Origin: Mycolicibacterium confluentis
GTDB taxonomy: Bacteria; Actinomycetota; Actinomycetes; Mycobacteriales; Mycobacteriaceae
Assembly (NCBI RefSeq): GCF_010729895.1
Contig: NZ_AP022612.1
Coordinates: 3,286,001 to 3,350,000, forward strand
Direction: 5' to 3'
Length of the DNA stretch: 64,000 bases
In this document: one piece after another, positions 34,106 to 42,324 of the stretch
How positions within the stretch are numbered: position 1 is the first letter of the stretch
Layout: each line of letters starts with the position of its first letter
Position numbers and translations under genes: made by a program
The notes under the pieces: generated by a model
Databases searched by the model: none
What the model was told of the DNA's origin: nothing
Seen by the model: the letters and a program-made list of their open reading frames with translations, nothing else

Positions 34106-34740
34106 GCGAACTGACGTTCTCGGTACTCGGCGTCGAACCGGAGCCGTATGCCGTGACGCCCACGCTGGCGGCACACGTCGGGGTGGCCGGCGCCAGCGAC
34201 GATCCGGTCCATGCGATCGCGCTGCGCTGTCAGGTGCGCATCGAACCCTCCCGGCGCAGCTATGCCGACCAGGAGGAACCCGGACTGCTCGACCTGTTCG
34301 GTCCGCGCGAACGCTGGGCCGAAACCCAGCGGACATTCCTGTGGCAGCACACCGCGGCGATGGTGCCCGGATTCTCCGGCGCGGCGACGACCGCGCTTCC
34401 CCTGCCATGCACCTACGACTTCGAAGTCGCCGCGTCCAAGTACCTGCACGCGCTGCGCGACGGAACCGTTCCGCTGCAGTTCCTTTTCAGCGGAACCGTG
34501 TTCTTCAAGGGGGACAGCGGTTTCCGCGTACAGCAGGTGCCGTGGCACTGCGATGACCACTACGACATGCCCGTGTCGGTCTGGCGCACCCTGATCGCCA
34601 CGCACTTTCCCGACAGGGGTTGGGTGCGCCTGGAGCACGACACGATCGCCGCTCTGGCCTCCTACAAATCACAGCGCGGACTGCTCAACCTCGACGACGC
34701 GGTCGCCAGTCTGCTCACCGCACGGGCCGAGACGCCGTGA
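34102..34740 (+). CDS. DUF6084 family protein of the hydrogenase operon
   Basis: 212 residues from ATG 34102, overlapping the previous stop. It is soluble and beta-rich, beginning SELTFSVLGVEPEPYAVTPT, with YADQEEPGLLDLFG, CTYDFEVAASKYLHAL and a C-terminal VWRTLIATHFPDRGWVRL. Only a few cysteines are present and no cofactor motif is visible. It occurs in hhy operons of actinobacteria and its role is unknown. It may be structural or an assembly factor. Confidence 0.72.
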   Translation: MSELTFSVLGVEPEPYAVTPTLAAHVGVAGASDDPVHAIALRCQVRIEPSRRSYADQEEPGLLDLFGPRERWAETQRTFLWQHTAAMVPGFSGAATTALPLPCTYDFEVAASKYLHALRDGTVPLQFLFSGTVFFKGDSGFRVQQVPWHCDDHYDMPVSVWRTLIATHFPDRGWVRLEHDTIAALASYKSQRGLLNLDDAVASLLTARAETP

Positions 34741-36008
34741 CCGTCGAGTCCGCGGTCTGGGAACGGGCCCGCGCGGTCGCCGACGCGGTGCTCTACGAGG
34801 GCTACCTGCTGTACCCGTACCGAGCCACGTCGAGCAAAAATCAGGTGCGCTGGCAGTTCGGCGTGCTCGGACCGCCGGGCGCGGCCGACGCGGGCCTCGG
34901 CGAAGAGGACCACCTCGCCGCCGATTTCCTGGTGCACGGCACCACTGCACTCCGGGTGGCGGTTCGATTCCTGCACCTGCAGAACCGGCGCGCCGAACGC
35001 CTTGACGAGTTCGGCGGCCACCGACCCGTGCCGGAACTCGTCACCCCGTCCGGCACCTGGCTGACATGGGACGAGGCCGTCGAGACCGAGGTGTGGTTCG
35101 GCCCAATCGATCTCACCGCCTCCGCGTCATGGTCGCAGCCCATCGCCGCGGCGCCGTGCATCGAGGTCGAGGTGCTCGACGGTGGGCGCCTGGTCCGCGA
35201 ACGCCACGGTGTGCACGGTGTGGTGGAGTTCGACGTCCATGCCGGCACCGGCGACGTCGAACGCGTCACCCTCACGGTGCGCAACACCGGCGCCCCGCCG
35301 ACCGACCGGCAGGACGCCATCGAGCGCTCGCTGATCGGTGCGCATGTGCTCGTCGAGGCCCTCGATGGCGGCTTCGTCTCACTGCTCGAACCGCCCGACG
35401 ATCTTCCCGGTGCGGCCGAAGCGGTCGCGGAGTGTCGTCAGCACCGCTGCTTCCCGGTGCTGGCCGGGCCTGCCGGGTTCGATCGCCTGCTGTTGATCTC
35501 GCCGATCATCCTCTACGACCATCCCGAGATCGCCGAACAGAGCAGCGGCGCGCTGTACGACTCGACCGAGATCGACGAGATCCTCACGCTGCGCGTGATG
35601 GCGATGACCGAGGAGGAGAAGGCCCAGGCGCGGGCCACCGACTCGCGGGCGGCCCGGATCATCGACCAGTGCGACGGCATGTCCGCCGAGGCGATGCTGG
35701 ACCTGCACGGGGTGTGGTGGGATCCCCTGGCCGAGCGCTCCGTCCGTCCCGACACCGACGCCGTCCTGGTCGACGGTGTGCGCGTGGCCTGCGGAAGCCG
35801 CGTGCGGTTGCGGCCCTCGCGCCGGGCCGACGCGCAGGACATGTTCGTCAGCGGCCGGATCGCCCGCGTCACCGCTGTCCACGAGGACTTCGACGGCGCC
35901 ACCCATGTCGCCGTCGTGATGGACGACGATCCGGGCACCGAGGTGCACGAGTGGTACGGCCGTCATCTGTACTTCTCCCCCGAGGAGATCGAACCACTGA
36001 ACTCGTGA
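34737..36008 (+). CDS. Conserved hydrogenase-operon protein of unknown function
   Basis: 423 residues from GTG 34737 (GTGA overlap). The N-terminal half is beta-rich (LYEGYLLYPYRATSSKNQVRW). The middle has DGGFVSLLEPPDDLPGA and LLISPIILYDHPEIAEQSSGAL. The C-terminal about 70 residues (VACGSRVRLRPSRRADAQDM ... WYGRHLYFSPEEIEPL) look like a small barrel of the kind seen next to maturation genes. No transmembrane segment or Fe-S motif is seen. The position inside the hhy operon implies a role in making or anchoring the hydrogenase. Confidence 0.7.
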   Translation: MTVESAVWERARAVADAVLYEGYLLYPYRATSSKNQVRWQFGVLGPPGAADAGLGEEDHLAADFLVHGTTALRVAVRFLHLQNRRAERLDEFGGHRPVPELVTPSGTWLTWDEAVETEVWFGPIDLTASASWSQPIAAAPCIEVEVLDGGRLVRERHGVHGVVEFDVHAGTGDVERVTLTVRNTGAPPTDRQDAIERSLIGAHVLVEALDGGFVSLLEPPDDLPGAAEAVAECRQHRCFPVLAGPAGFDRLLLISPIILYDHPEIAEQSSGALYDSTEIDEILTLRVMAMTEEEKAQARATDSRAARIIDQCDGMSAEAMLDLHGVWWDPLAERSVRPDTDAVLVDGVRVACGSRVRLRPSRRADAQDMFVSGRIARVTAVHEDFDGATHVAVVMDDDPGTEVHEWYGRHLYFSPEEIEPLNS

Positions 36009-36020
36009 AAGGAGGCCCTC

Positions 36021-36140
36021 ATGGAGGTCCTGGGTTGGGCGGCGGCAATCGTCGTGGTGCTGGCGCTGTCAGTCGGTGTCGTTGTCGGTGTGCGGTCGAT
36101 CCCCGACGTTCGCCGCTATCTGAAGATGCGGCAGATGTAG
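36021..36140 (+). CDS. 39-residue single-span membrane protein of the hydrogenase operon (DUF6893-like)
   Basis: A short gene with an almost ideal ribosome site (AAAGGAGG at 36008-36015, 5 bases before ATG). The peptide is one hydrophobic helix (WAAAIVVVLALSVGVVVGV) followed by a basic tail (RSIPDVRRYLKMRQM). It sits between the unknown 423-residue gene and the maturation protease, with 12 and 3 bp gaps, so it is clearly part of the operon. Such a peptide could tether the soluble hydrogenase, which lacks a signal or membrane subunit, to the inner face of the membrane. The family assignment is from memory. Confidence 0.8.
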   Translation: MEVLGWAAAIVVVLALSVGVVVGVRSIPDVRRYLKMRQM

Positions 36141-36143
36141 CCG

Positions 36144-36638
36144 GTGGCCGCCCGCATCCTGATCGCCGGCATAGGCAACATCTTCCTCGGTGACGACGGG
36201 TTCGGATCCGAGGTCGTGCGCAACCTGCGCTACGGCGCGGACACCGGCGTGCGCGTGGTCGACTACGGCATCGGCGGCATGCACCTCGCCTACGATCTGC
36301 TCGACGACTGGGATGCGCTGATCCTGGTGGACGCCGTTCCCGACCGCGGTGCGCCCGGCCGCGTCGAGGTGTTCGAGGCCGACCTCGAATCCGATTCGGG
36401 CGCTGTGGGTCTCGACGCACACGGGATGGATCCAGCGACGGTGTTCGCGAGCCTGCGCGCTCTCGGCGGCAGCCCACCCCGCACCGTGGTGGTGGGCGCC
36501 CAGGTGCACGACGTCGACGAGGGCATCGGGTTGTCCGCTTCGGTGCGCGCGGCCGTGCCCGCGGCGGTGCGCGCGGTCGAGGACACCGTCGCGCTGCTGC
36601 GTGCCGGCGACGATGCGCTGTCTGAGAGTGCGAACTGA
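36144..36638 (+). CDS. Hydrogenase maturation endopeptidase (HyaD/HycI family)
   Basis: 164 residues from GTG 36144. ILIAGIGNIFLGDDGFG is the N-terminal family motif with a conserved Asp, VVDYGIGGMHLAYDLL carries the next acidic region, and LDAHGMDPATVFASL contains the metal-binding His. The enzyme senses inserted nickel and trims the C-terminal extension of the large subunit, here probably the tail of HhyL after H576. It overlaps hypC2 by one base. Confidence 0.9.
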   Translation: MAARILIAGIGNIFLGDDGFGSEVVRNLRYGADTGVRVVDYGIGGMHLAYDLLDDWDALILVDAVPDRGAPGRVEVFEADLESDSGAVGLDAHGMDPATVFASLRALGGSPPRTVVVGAQVHDVDEGIGLSASVRAAVPAAVRAVEDTVALLRAGDDALSESAN

Positions 36639-36883
36639 TGTGCCTGGGCATTCCGGGCCGGGTGGTCCGCGTTCTCGACGGTTACGAAGGGCAGTTGGCG
36701 CTCGCCGACGTCGCCGGTGAACAGCGCCGGGTCAACATCGGCATGCTGGCCGACGAGTCGTTCGCGCCGGGCGACTGGGTGATCATCCACATGGGCTTTG
36801 TCGTGGAGAAGACCGACGAGGCCGGCGCCGCCGAGGCGATGGCCGGGCTGCAGCTCATGGGTCGTGGCGAGGTCGAGCCATGA
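36638..36883 (+). CDS. hypC: Second HypC-type chaperone, hhy-operon copy
   Basis: 81 residues starting [15 protein letters not shown], with Cys2 present, and the WVIIHMGFVVEKTDEAGAAE half typical of HypC/HybG. It is distinct in sequence from the HypC at 25751-26038. Its place after the protease suggests that it is the chaperone dedicated to HhyL, while the other copy works with HypD in the general pathway. TGATG and ATGA overlaps join it to both neighbours. Confidence 0.92.
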   Translation: MCLGIPGRVVRVLDGYEGQLALADVAGEQRRVNIGMLADESFAPGDWVIIHMGFVVEKTDEAGAAEAMAGLQLMGRGEVEP

Positions 36884-37632
36884 CGGCCGACACGCGGTCC
36901 CCACCTCGCGGATGGCAGCTGTTCGCCAGCTATGCCTACCCGCCGAACGAACTCGGGTACTGCGGGCCGCCAGATTCCGGAATTCTTCTGTCGGATGATG
37001 CCGGTGCCGAAATCGCGGCACACGCGCGCGGTTTCGACGGTGCGTGGCCCTATCTTGAAGAGATCGCCGCGGCGGCGGGCATCTCCGATCCGCTCGACGC
37101 CGACGTGGTGCGCAGCTACTGGCTGGGGACAGCGGGTCTGCCCCGGGTCGACGGCACTCGGTTGGTGCAGCATCTCCGGCGAGCGCTGCGGGGGCAACCG
37201 ACAGGTCTGCTGGATCACCCCGACCTGGACCGCCATGCGTGTGCCGACCACAGCTTCCATGTCTTTGCGGTGTACCCGTGGGTGCGCTTCCTGAGCGCCG
37301 GAAGTGGGCCCTCGACCCCGGTGCGAATCCTGCAGTCCTGCCGGATCCGTTGGGGCACAGTCGAGTCGGTTGACGACGACCAAGTGGTGCTGCGCTCGCG
37401 TCCGTTGCTGTTCACCAAGGGTGCACTGACCCTGGGTCCAGCCGTTCCGGAGTCGGTGCGCTGGGCCCGCGGGACGATGTCGTTGACTGCGCGGCCGAGG
37501 ACCGGCGACACCGTGTCAGCTCACTGGGACTGGGTGTGTGCGAGGCTGGACGGCGCCGAGTGCGACGCGCTGGCAGCAGCCACCGCGACGACACTGCGCA
37601 CCGTCAACCTGCTGCTGCCCGACGCGCGATGA
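36880..37632 (+). CDS. DUF6390 family protein of the hydrogenase operon
   Basis: 250 residues, beginning GWQLFASYAYPPNELGYCGP and DSGILLSD, a start I recall for the DUF6390 family that accompanies hyp and hhy genes in actinobacteria. Further features are FHVFAVYPWVRFL and RILQSCRIRWGTVESVDDD. It is soluble with no known cofactor motif. It is the last gene of the operon; its end overlaps the convergent methyltransferase gene by 29 bp. Confidence 0.75.
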   Translation: MTADTRSPPRGWQLFASYAYPPNELGYCGPPDSGILLSDDAGAEIAAHARGFDGAWPYLEEIAAAAGISDPLDADVVRSYWLGTAGLPRVDGTRLVQHLRRALRGQPTGLLDHPDLDRHACADHSFHVFAVYPWVRFLSAGSGPSTPVRILQSCRIRWGTVESVDDDQVVLRSRPLLFTKGALTLGPAVPESVRWARGTMSLTARPRTGDTVSAHWDWVCARLDGAECDALAAATATTLRTVNLLLPDAR

Positions 37633-38413
37633 CCTGCAGGTATTCCCACTCCATGGTCGAACCGTCACCCAACGCGGCATCCCCGAGCTGGGCCAGCGCG
37701 GCGTCGAGTTCCGCGACCCGGTCCGGATCGTCGGCGATTCCGCGATACGCCGCGATCGTCGGACCGTAGTGGGCCTTGAAATGGTCTCGGAACGCCGCAC
37801 CGTCGGGAAACCGGTCCACCGTCAGCGACCGGCGCTCAACGACCACGTCGTCGACCGCGCCGTCGAGCAGCACCACCACATGTCCCTCACTGCCCCACAG
37901 GGGCGGTGGTGACACTCCTGGCGGCGGCGGAGGAACGTACGGCCGCATGGTCGCGAACATCTGCCCGACGAATCCCTCGGGTGTCCAGTTGATCAGCGCG
38001 ATGGTCCCGCCGGGTCGGCACACACGCGTCAACTCATCGGCGGCGTCGTGGTGATGCGGTGCGAACATCACTCCGATACAGGACATCACGACATCGAACT
38101 CGGCGTCCGCGAAGGGCAACGCCTCGGCGTTGGCCGCACGCCAGTCCAGCGACAGGCCTGCGGCCTCGGCGCGCGCACGGCCCACATCGAGCAGTTCGGG
38201 CACCAGATCGGTGGCCACCACGTCGGCGCCCGCTTCGGCCGCCGGGATCGCGGCGTTTCCGGTGCCCGCGGCGACGTCGAGCACCCTTGCGCCGGGTCCG
38301 ATACCGGCTGCCCCCACGAGGAGCCGGCCCAGTGGTTCAACCACCTCAGCGATGGCGGCGTAATCCCCCTGCCCCCACAGCGTGCGGTGTTTGGTCTCCA
38401 ACTCGCTGTCCAC
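37604..38413 (-). CDS. Class I SAM-dependent methyltransferase
   Basis: 269 residues from GTG 38413 (VDSELETKHRTLWGQGDYAA). SAM-binding motif I is VLDVAAGTGNAAIPAA, with the acidic residue in TDLVPELLDVGR and motif II/III in ALPFADAEFDVVMSCIGVMFAPHH. It resembles UbiE/Methyltransf_11-type enzymes acting on small molecules. The C-terminal half includes a Pro-rich loop (YVPPPPPGVSPPP). The substrate is unknown. Upstream extension to 38554 overlaps the SDR gene and lacks support. Confidence 0.85.
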   Translation of the reverse strand: MDSELETKHRTLWGQGDYAAIAEVVEPLGRLLVGAAGIGPGARVLDVAAGTGNAAIPAAEAGADVVATDLVPELLDVGRARAEAAGLSLDWRAANAEALPFADAEFDVVMSCIGVMFAPHHHDAADELTRVCRPGGTIALINWTPEGFVGQMFATMRPYVPPPPPGVSPPPLWGSEGHVVVLLDGAVDDVVVERRSLTVDRFPDGAAFRDHFKAHYGPTIAAYRGIADDPDRVAELDAALAQLGDAALGDGSTMEWEYLQVIARRAAAG

Positions 38414-38444
38414 CGGTCCAGTGTGCGCCGAGCTGGGCCGCTGG

Positions 38445-39302
38445 TCAGCCGTTTGAGCGCTTGAACCTGGCGAACCGCCACAGATACCGCGGCAGACCGG
38501 CCACCGGGACCGCGCCCGGCCAGTCATCCGCCCGGAAGTATGCGTCGGACCCACCGTCGACGAAAATGACGCTGCCGCAGAGGAAATCGGCCCGCTCCGA
38601 CAGCATGAACTCCATCCAGGCGGCGAGGTCTTCGGGTTCGCCGAATCCGCCGATGGGTACCGGGAAGGCGTTGACGGCCTTGGCCTCCGACGGGGTGTCC
38701 AACTGCTTCTGCAGCAGTGGGGTCATGATCGCGCCCGGAGCAATGGCGTTGAGCCGGATCCCGGCGCCGGCCCAGTCACGCGTGATCGCCATCCTTCGGA
38801 CCCAGCGCGCCACCCCGATCTTGGACCCCGCGTAGGCGATCGACGGCGCAGCCTTGCCGAACTTGCGCAGCGGTCGCAGTGCGCGGTCGGCGTCCTTGGC
38901 CAGCAGTGCGCGAACGGTGCGGTGCGGCACCACCGGCACCGTGGTCGTCGAATTGCTCGCCACGACCACGACCTTCGCGTTGCCGGCCGATGCCAGGGCG
39001 GGCCGCCAGGCTTCGAGGAGTTCGACGACGCCGAAGTAGTTGATCTGCATGATCAACCGCGGGCGATCCTTACCCGGGGTCGGCCCGACGCCCGCGGCCA
39101 GCACGGCGCCGTCGAGGCGCCCGCCTGCGGCCTCAAGCACGCCGGAGGCCGCCGCCTGCCGCCCTTCCGGAGTCGACAGGTCGGCGACGACCTCCGCGTC
39201 GCGCAGGTCCACACCGATCACAGTGTGTCCGGCAGCGCGCAGCCTTTCGGCCGCGGCGCGTCCCATCCCCGATGCCGATCCGGTCACCGCATACGTCGCC
39301 AT
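38445..39302 (-). CDS. SDR family oxidoreductase (hydroxysteroid dehydrogenase-like)
   Basis: 285 residues. AVTGSASGMGRAAAERL is the cofactor loop, DLRDAEVVADLS has an Asp favouring NAD, LAAGVGPTPG precedes the active site, VVVASNSTTT carries Ser, and IAYAGSKIGVARWVRRMAI carries Tyr and Lys. APGAIMTPLL and VIFVDGGSDAYFR are typical of 3-alpha-hydroxysteroid/carbonyl-reductase-type SDRs. It belongs to the leftward run with SnoaL-like and LLM genes. Confidence 0.88.
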   Translation of the reverse strand: MATYAVTGSASGMGRAAAERLRAAGHTVIGVDLRDAEVVADLSTPEGRQAAASGVLEAAGGRLDGAVLAAGVGPTPGKDRPRLIMQINYFGVVELLEAWRPALASAGNAKVVVVASNSTTTVPVVPHRTVRALLAKDADRALRPLRKFGKAAPSIAYAGSKIGVARWVRRMAITRDWAGAGIRLNAIAPGAIMTPLLQKQLDTPSEAKAVNAFPVPIGGFGEPEDLAAWMEFMLSERADFLCGSVIFVDGGSDAYFRADDWPGAVPVAGLPRYLWRFARFKRSNG

Positions 39303-39326
39303 CGATTTCCTCCGTCTTCCGTTGGA

Positions 39327-39806
39327 TCAGACCTGTGTCCCGCTGAGCCCGGAGCGCAGCAGGCCGTGTGCGCCGGGATCCCCGTTGAGCAGCCGACTGG
39401 TCCGCCGGGTGATCTCCCACCCGTGCGCACCACGCCGCAGGACGAAATGGTTGGCCGTGGCGCGCCAGACGCGGTAGCCGTCGCCGTCGTTGACCAGCAC
39501 CAGGGATTCGCACACCGCCACTGCGGCATCCCCGGTGACCGTGACGACGCACGGTCCGAGGAAATGGCTGCAACCCTTGGCCACCAACGCCTGATGCGAC
39601 GACGAGCTGACCATGGCGTGGACGTCGGCCCGGGAGCCCATCTGCCAGCCCTCGACGTCGTACACGCCGTCGGTCGCCCACAGCTTGGCCGTGGTGTCGG
39701 CGTCACCGGCGTCCACGGCGGGGCCGTAAGAGGCGATCAACCGGGCGATGTCACGCTCGTCCTCGAGTCGGCGCACGCGGGCCAGCAGGTCATCGAGATC
39801 GCTCAT
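39327..39806 (-). CDS. SnoaL-like / NTF2-fold family protein
   Basis: 159 residues with the pattern of the SnoaL_4-type group: ALIRDIARLI-like start (LEDERDIARLIASYGPAVDA), DADTTAKLWATDGVYDVEG and a C-terminal RRGAHGWEITRRTSRLLNG. Such small cone-shaped proteins act as isomerases, hydratases or dehydratases on polyketides, steroids and related ligands. The gene overlaps the LLM gene by ATGA and is 24 bp ahead of the SDR, which suggests a small catabolic operon. Confidence 0.85.
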   Translation of the reverse strand: MSDLDDLLARVRRLEDERDIARLIASYGPAVDAGDADTTAKLWATDGVYDVEGWQMGSRADVHAMVSSSSHQALVAKGCSHFLGPCVVTVTGDAAVAVCESLVLVNDGDGYRVWRATANHFVLRRGAHGWEITRRTSRLLNGDPGAHGLLRSGLSGTQV

Positions 39807-40675
39807 GCGGGATCCCCCTCCAACTCCTGTGCGAGCGCCATCAGGGCCGCCAACTGGTCACAGTAGTGGTCGGCGGACACTGCGCCGACGGTGCAGGTGA
39901 CAGCCGTCGCGCCGACGTCGCGCAGGCGGCGAAGCACAGTGGCGGCACGTTGCGGGTCACCAACGGGGTCCAGCGCGGCGGCGGTGCTGAGCACGACGTC
40001 GAAGCCGTCGGGCAGGTCGACGGACGCGAGCATCGTCTGCAGCTCGTCGAACCCGAGCCCGAACGGCATCCAGCCGTCACCGAGATCGACCGCGCGGCGC
40101 AGGGACCGCCTGGTTCTGCCGCCAACCCAGATCGGCACATGAGCTTGCACGGCGTACGGGCGCACGGACATGCCGGAGAACGCGTAGTACTCGCCGTCGT
40201 AGTCCGGCTCGGGTGTCGCCCACGCCGCGCGCAGTGCCCGCAGCGCATCGTCGGCCCTCGCGCCGCGGTCCTCGAACTGCGCACCGAGAAGCTCGAACTC
40301 CGGCTGCAGCGAGCCGACGCCGGCACCCAGGACCACCCTGCCGCCGCTGAGCACATCGACCGTGCCGTAGCTCTTGGCGATCTGCAGGGGGTGGTGATAC
40401 CCCAGCACCACGACCGAGGTGGCCAACCGGATCCTGCTGGTGTGCGCCGCGAGATAGCTCAGCGTGGCCACCGGATCCCAGTAGACGTCCCCGCGACGGG
40501 CTCGTTCGGCGACCGGCACCACGACGTGTTCGGCGCAGATCAGGTAGTCGTAACCCAGGTCGTCAGCGGCCCTGGCCACGGTCGCCAGGTCGGCCGGTGT
40601 CATCCCGGCCTCCCATGTGGAGGCGACGCCCGGCATCTGGATCACCCCGGGCGTCGACAGTCCGAGCCGTATCAC
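39803..40675 (-). CDS. LLM class F420-dependent oxidoreductase
   Basis: 290 residues from GTG 40675. Luciferase-like barrel with DLGYDYLICAEHVVVPVAER, TSRIRLATSVVVLGYHHPLQIAKSYGTVDVLSGGRVVLG and PIWVGGRTRRSLRRAVDLGDGW, the standard pattern of mycobacterial F420-dependent enzymes with a TIGR03619-like layout. It probably uses F420 to reduce or oxidise a small organic substrate. It lies 4 bp after the SDR at 40680-41471 on the same strand. Confidence 0.9.
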   Translation of the reverse strand: MIRLGLSTPGVIQMPGVASTWEAGMTPADLATVARAADDLGYDYLICAEHVVVPVAERARRGDVYWDPVATLSYLAAHTSRIRLATSVVVLGYHHPLQIAKSYGTVDVLSGGRVVLGAGVGSLQPEFELLGAQFEDRGARADDALRALRAAWATPEPDYDGEYYAFSGMSVRPYAVQAHVPIWVGGRTRRSLRRAVDLGDGWMPFGLGFDELQTMLASVDLPDGFDVVLSTAAALDPVGDPQRAATVLRRLRDVGATAVTCTVGAVSADHYCDQLAALMALAQELEGDPA

Positions 40676-40679
40676 GGCG

Positions 40680-41471
40680 TCACTGCCTGCCCAGAAGCTT
40701 CTGGATCCTGCGGTGCGCCCCGAGCACGATGCCGGCCCGGTCCGGTCCGCTGCCCTGATGCACGGCATCAGCGTTGCCGCCCGCGATGAACACGGGCCCG
40801 TTGGCGAGGTTCGCCAAGCCTTCGCGCGCCACATCGGCGGGCTCGGACACCTTCAGCCCGGGCACGTCGAAGTTCAACCCCACGCGGGCCATCGCTGGCG
40901 TCCGGGTCACCCCCAGCACCAGTTCCAGGACGTCGATCCCCTGCTCACGCAGTTCCAGCCAGAGACTCTCGGCGAACAGCCGGCCGAACGCCTTGACGCC
41001 TGCGTACACCGAGTGCCGCATCGATCCGTGCGCGCCGACCATCGATCCGACGAGCAGGATGCCGCCCCGGCCCCGTGGGCGCATCAGGCGCGCGTAGTGC
41101 TGCACCAACTCCAGCATCCGGGTCATGTTGAGGTCGATCACGCGGCCGAAGTCGGCCAGCTCGCCGTCCAGGAACAGTTCACTGCAGGTGTTGGCGCCGG
41201 CGTTGTAGATCAGCAGGCCGACCTCGACGTCGTCGGTGGCGGCCGTGATCTGCGAAACCGCATCCGGATCAAGCAGGTCCACAGACACCGTCCGCACGTC
41301 GGCGCCGAGGCCGCGGCACCGGTCGGCGGTCTCCTCCAGCGGGCCGGGTTTGCGGGCGATCAGCACAAGGTTGAAGCCGTCGGCCGCCAGTTGGGCGGCG
41401 AACTCCGCGCCCACGCCTTCTGAGCCCCCGGCGATCACTGCCCACGGCCCGTACTTAGCCAGGTCGGTCAC
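40680..41471 (-). CDS. SDR family NAD(P)-dependent oxidoreductase
   Basis: 263 residues from GTG 41471 (VTDLAKYGPWAVIAGGSEGV); an alternative GTG is at 41480. IAGGSEGVGAEFAAQLA is the cofactor loop, NAGANTCSEL the NAG motif, LVGSMVGAHGSMRHSVYAGVKAF carries catalytic Ser, Tyr and Lys, and the C-terminus is basic (RRIQKLLGRQ). It belongs to the subgroup of mycobacterial SDRs that begin DLAKYGPWAVI. Divergent from the SDR at 41515, it heads the SDR-LLM-SnoaL-SDR run. Confidence 0.87.
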   Translation of the reverse strand: MTDLAKYGPWAVIAGGSEGVGAEFAAQLAADGFNLVLIARKPGPLEETADRCRGLGADVRTVSVDLLDPDAVSQITAATDDVEVGLLIYNAGANTCSELFLDGELADFGRVIDLNMTRMLELVQHYARLMRPRGRGGILLVGSMVGAHGSMRHSVYAGVKAFGRLFAESLWLELREQGIDVLELVLGVTRTPAMARVGLNFDVPGLKVSEPADVAREGLANLANGPVFIAGGNADAVHQGSGPDRAGIVLGAHRRIQKLLGRQ

Positions 41472-41514
41472 AGCTCGCACAATAGCTGCCGAGGTGACGC
41501 CGTAATCTCGCGGT

Positions 41515-42321
41515 ATGACGCACGAGATGCCCGTGGCCGTGGTGACCGGCGCCACCCGAGGAGCCGGCCGGGGAATCGCCACGGCACTGGTGGCGCGAGG
41601 CTGGCGGGTGTACGGAACCGGACGCAGCAGCGGGGACACGCCCGATGGCGTCGTTCCCGTGCAGGTGGACCATCGGGACGACGCAGCGGTGGCCGCACTC
41701 TTCGACCGCGTGAGCGAGGACGAGGGTCGGCTGGACCTCCTGGTGAACAACGCCGCCGCGGTCGCCGATGAATTGGTGAGCCCGAAACCATTCTGGGAGA
41801 AGCCCCTTGGGTTGGCCGATGTCTTGGACGTGGGACTCCGATCGTCGTACATCGCCACATGGCACGCCGCACCGCTTCTCATTCAGCCGGACCACGGCCT
41901 GATCGCGTTCACGTCGTCGCCGGGCGCGGTCTGCTACATGCACGGACCGGCCTATGGCGCTCAGAAGGCCGGAGTCGACAAGATGGTCGCGGACATGGCC
42001 GTCGACTTCCGCGGCACCGGTGTGGCCACGGTGTCGATCTGGATGGGCATCCTGCTCACTGAGAAGATGCGGGCCGCCTTCGCCGGCAATCCGGAGGGGC
42101 TTGCGCAGTTCTCCCACCACGCCGAGACGCCGGAGTTCACGGGCCATCTCATCGACGCGCTGTACAACGATCCCGATCTTGACACGCTGAGCGGACACGC
42201 CGTCATCGGGGCAGAACTCGCGCTGCGCTACGGGATCAGCGACGAGGACGGCAGGCAGCCACCGTCGCATCGGGACATGCTGGGCGCGCCCCGCGAGCCC
42301 AGCACCGTCGTGGTGCGCTGA
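41515..42321 (+). CDS. SDR family oxidoreductase (DHRS1-like)
   Basis: 268 residues. VTGATRGAGRGIATALVARGW is the cofactor loop, DLLVNNAAAVADE the NNA motif, FTSSPGAVCYMHGPAYGAQKAGVDKM the catalytic Ser, Tyr and Lys, followed by VSIWMGILLTEKM. The pattern matches the group around human DHRS1, with a longer active-site loop (PFWEKPLGLADVLDVGLRSS). It diverges from the SDR at 40680-41471 and converges on poxB with a 3-bp gap. Confidence 0.88.
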   Translation: MTHEMPVAVVTGATRGAGRGIATALVARGWRVYGTGRSSGDTPDGVVPVQVDHRDDAAVAALFDRVSEDEGRLDLLVNNAAAVADELVSPKPFWEKPLGLADVLDVGLRSSYIATWHAAPLLIQPDHGLIAFTSSPGAVCYMHGPAYGAQKAGVDKMVADMAVDFRGTGVATVSIWMGILLTEKMRAAFAGNPEGLAQFSHHAETPEFTGHLIDALYNDPDLDTLSGHAVIGAELALRYGISDEDGRQPPSHRDMLGAPREPSTVVVR

Positions 42322-42324
42322 GGC

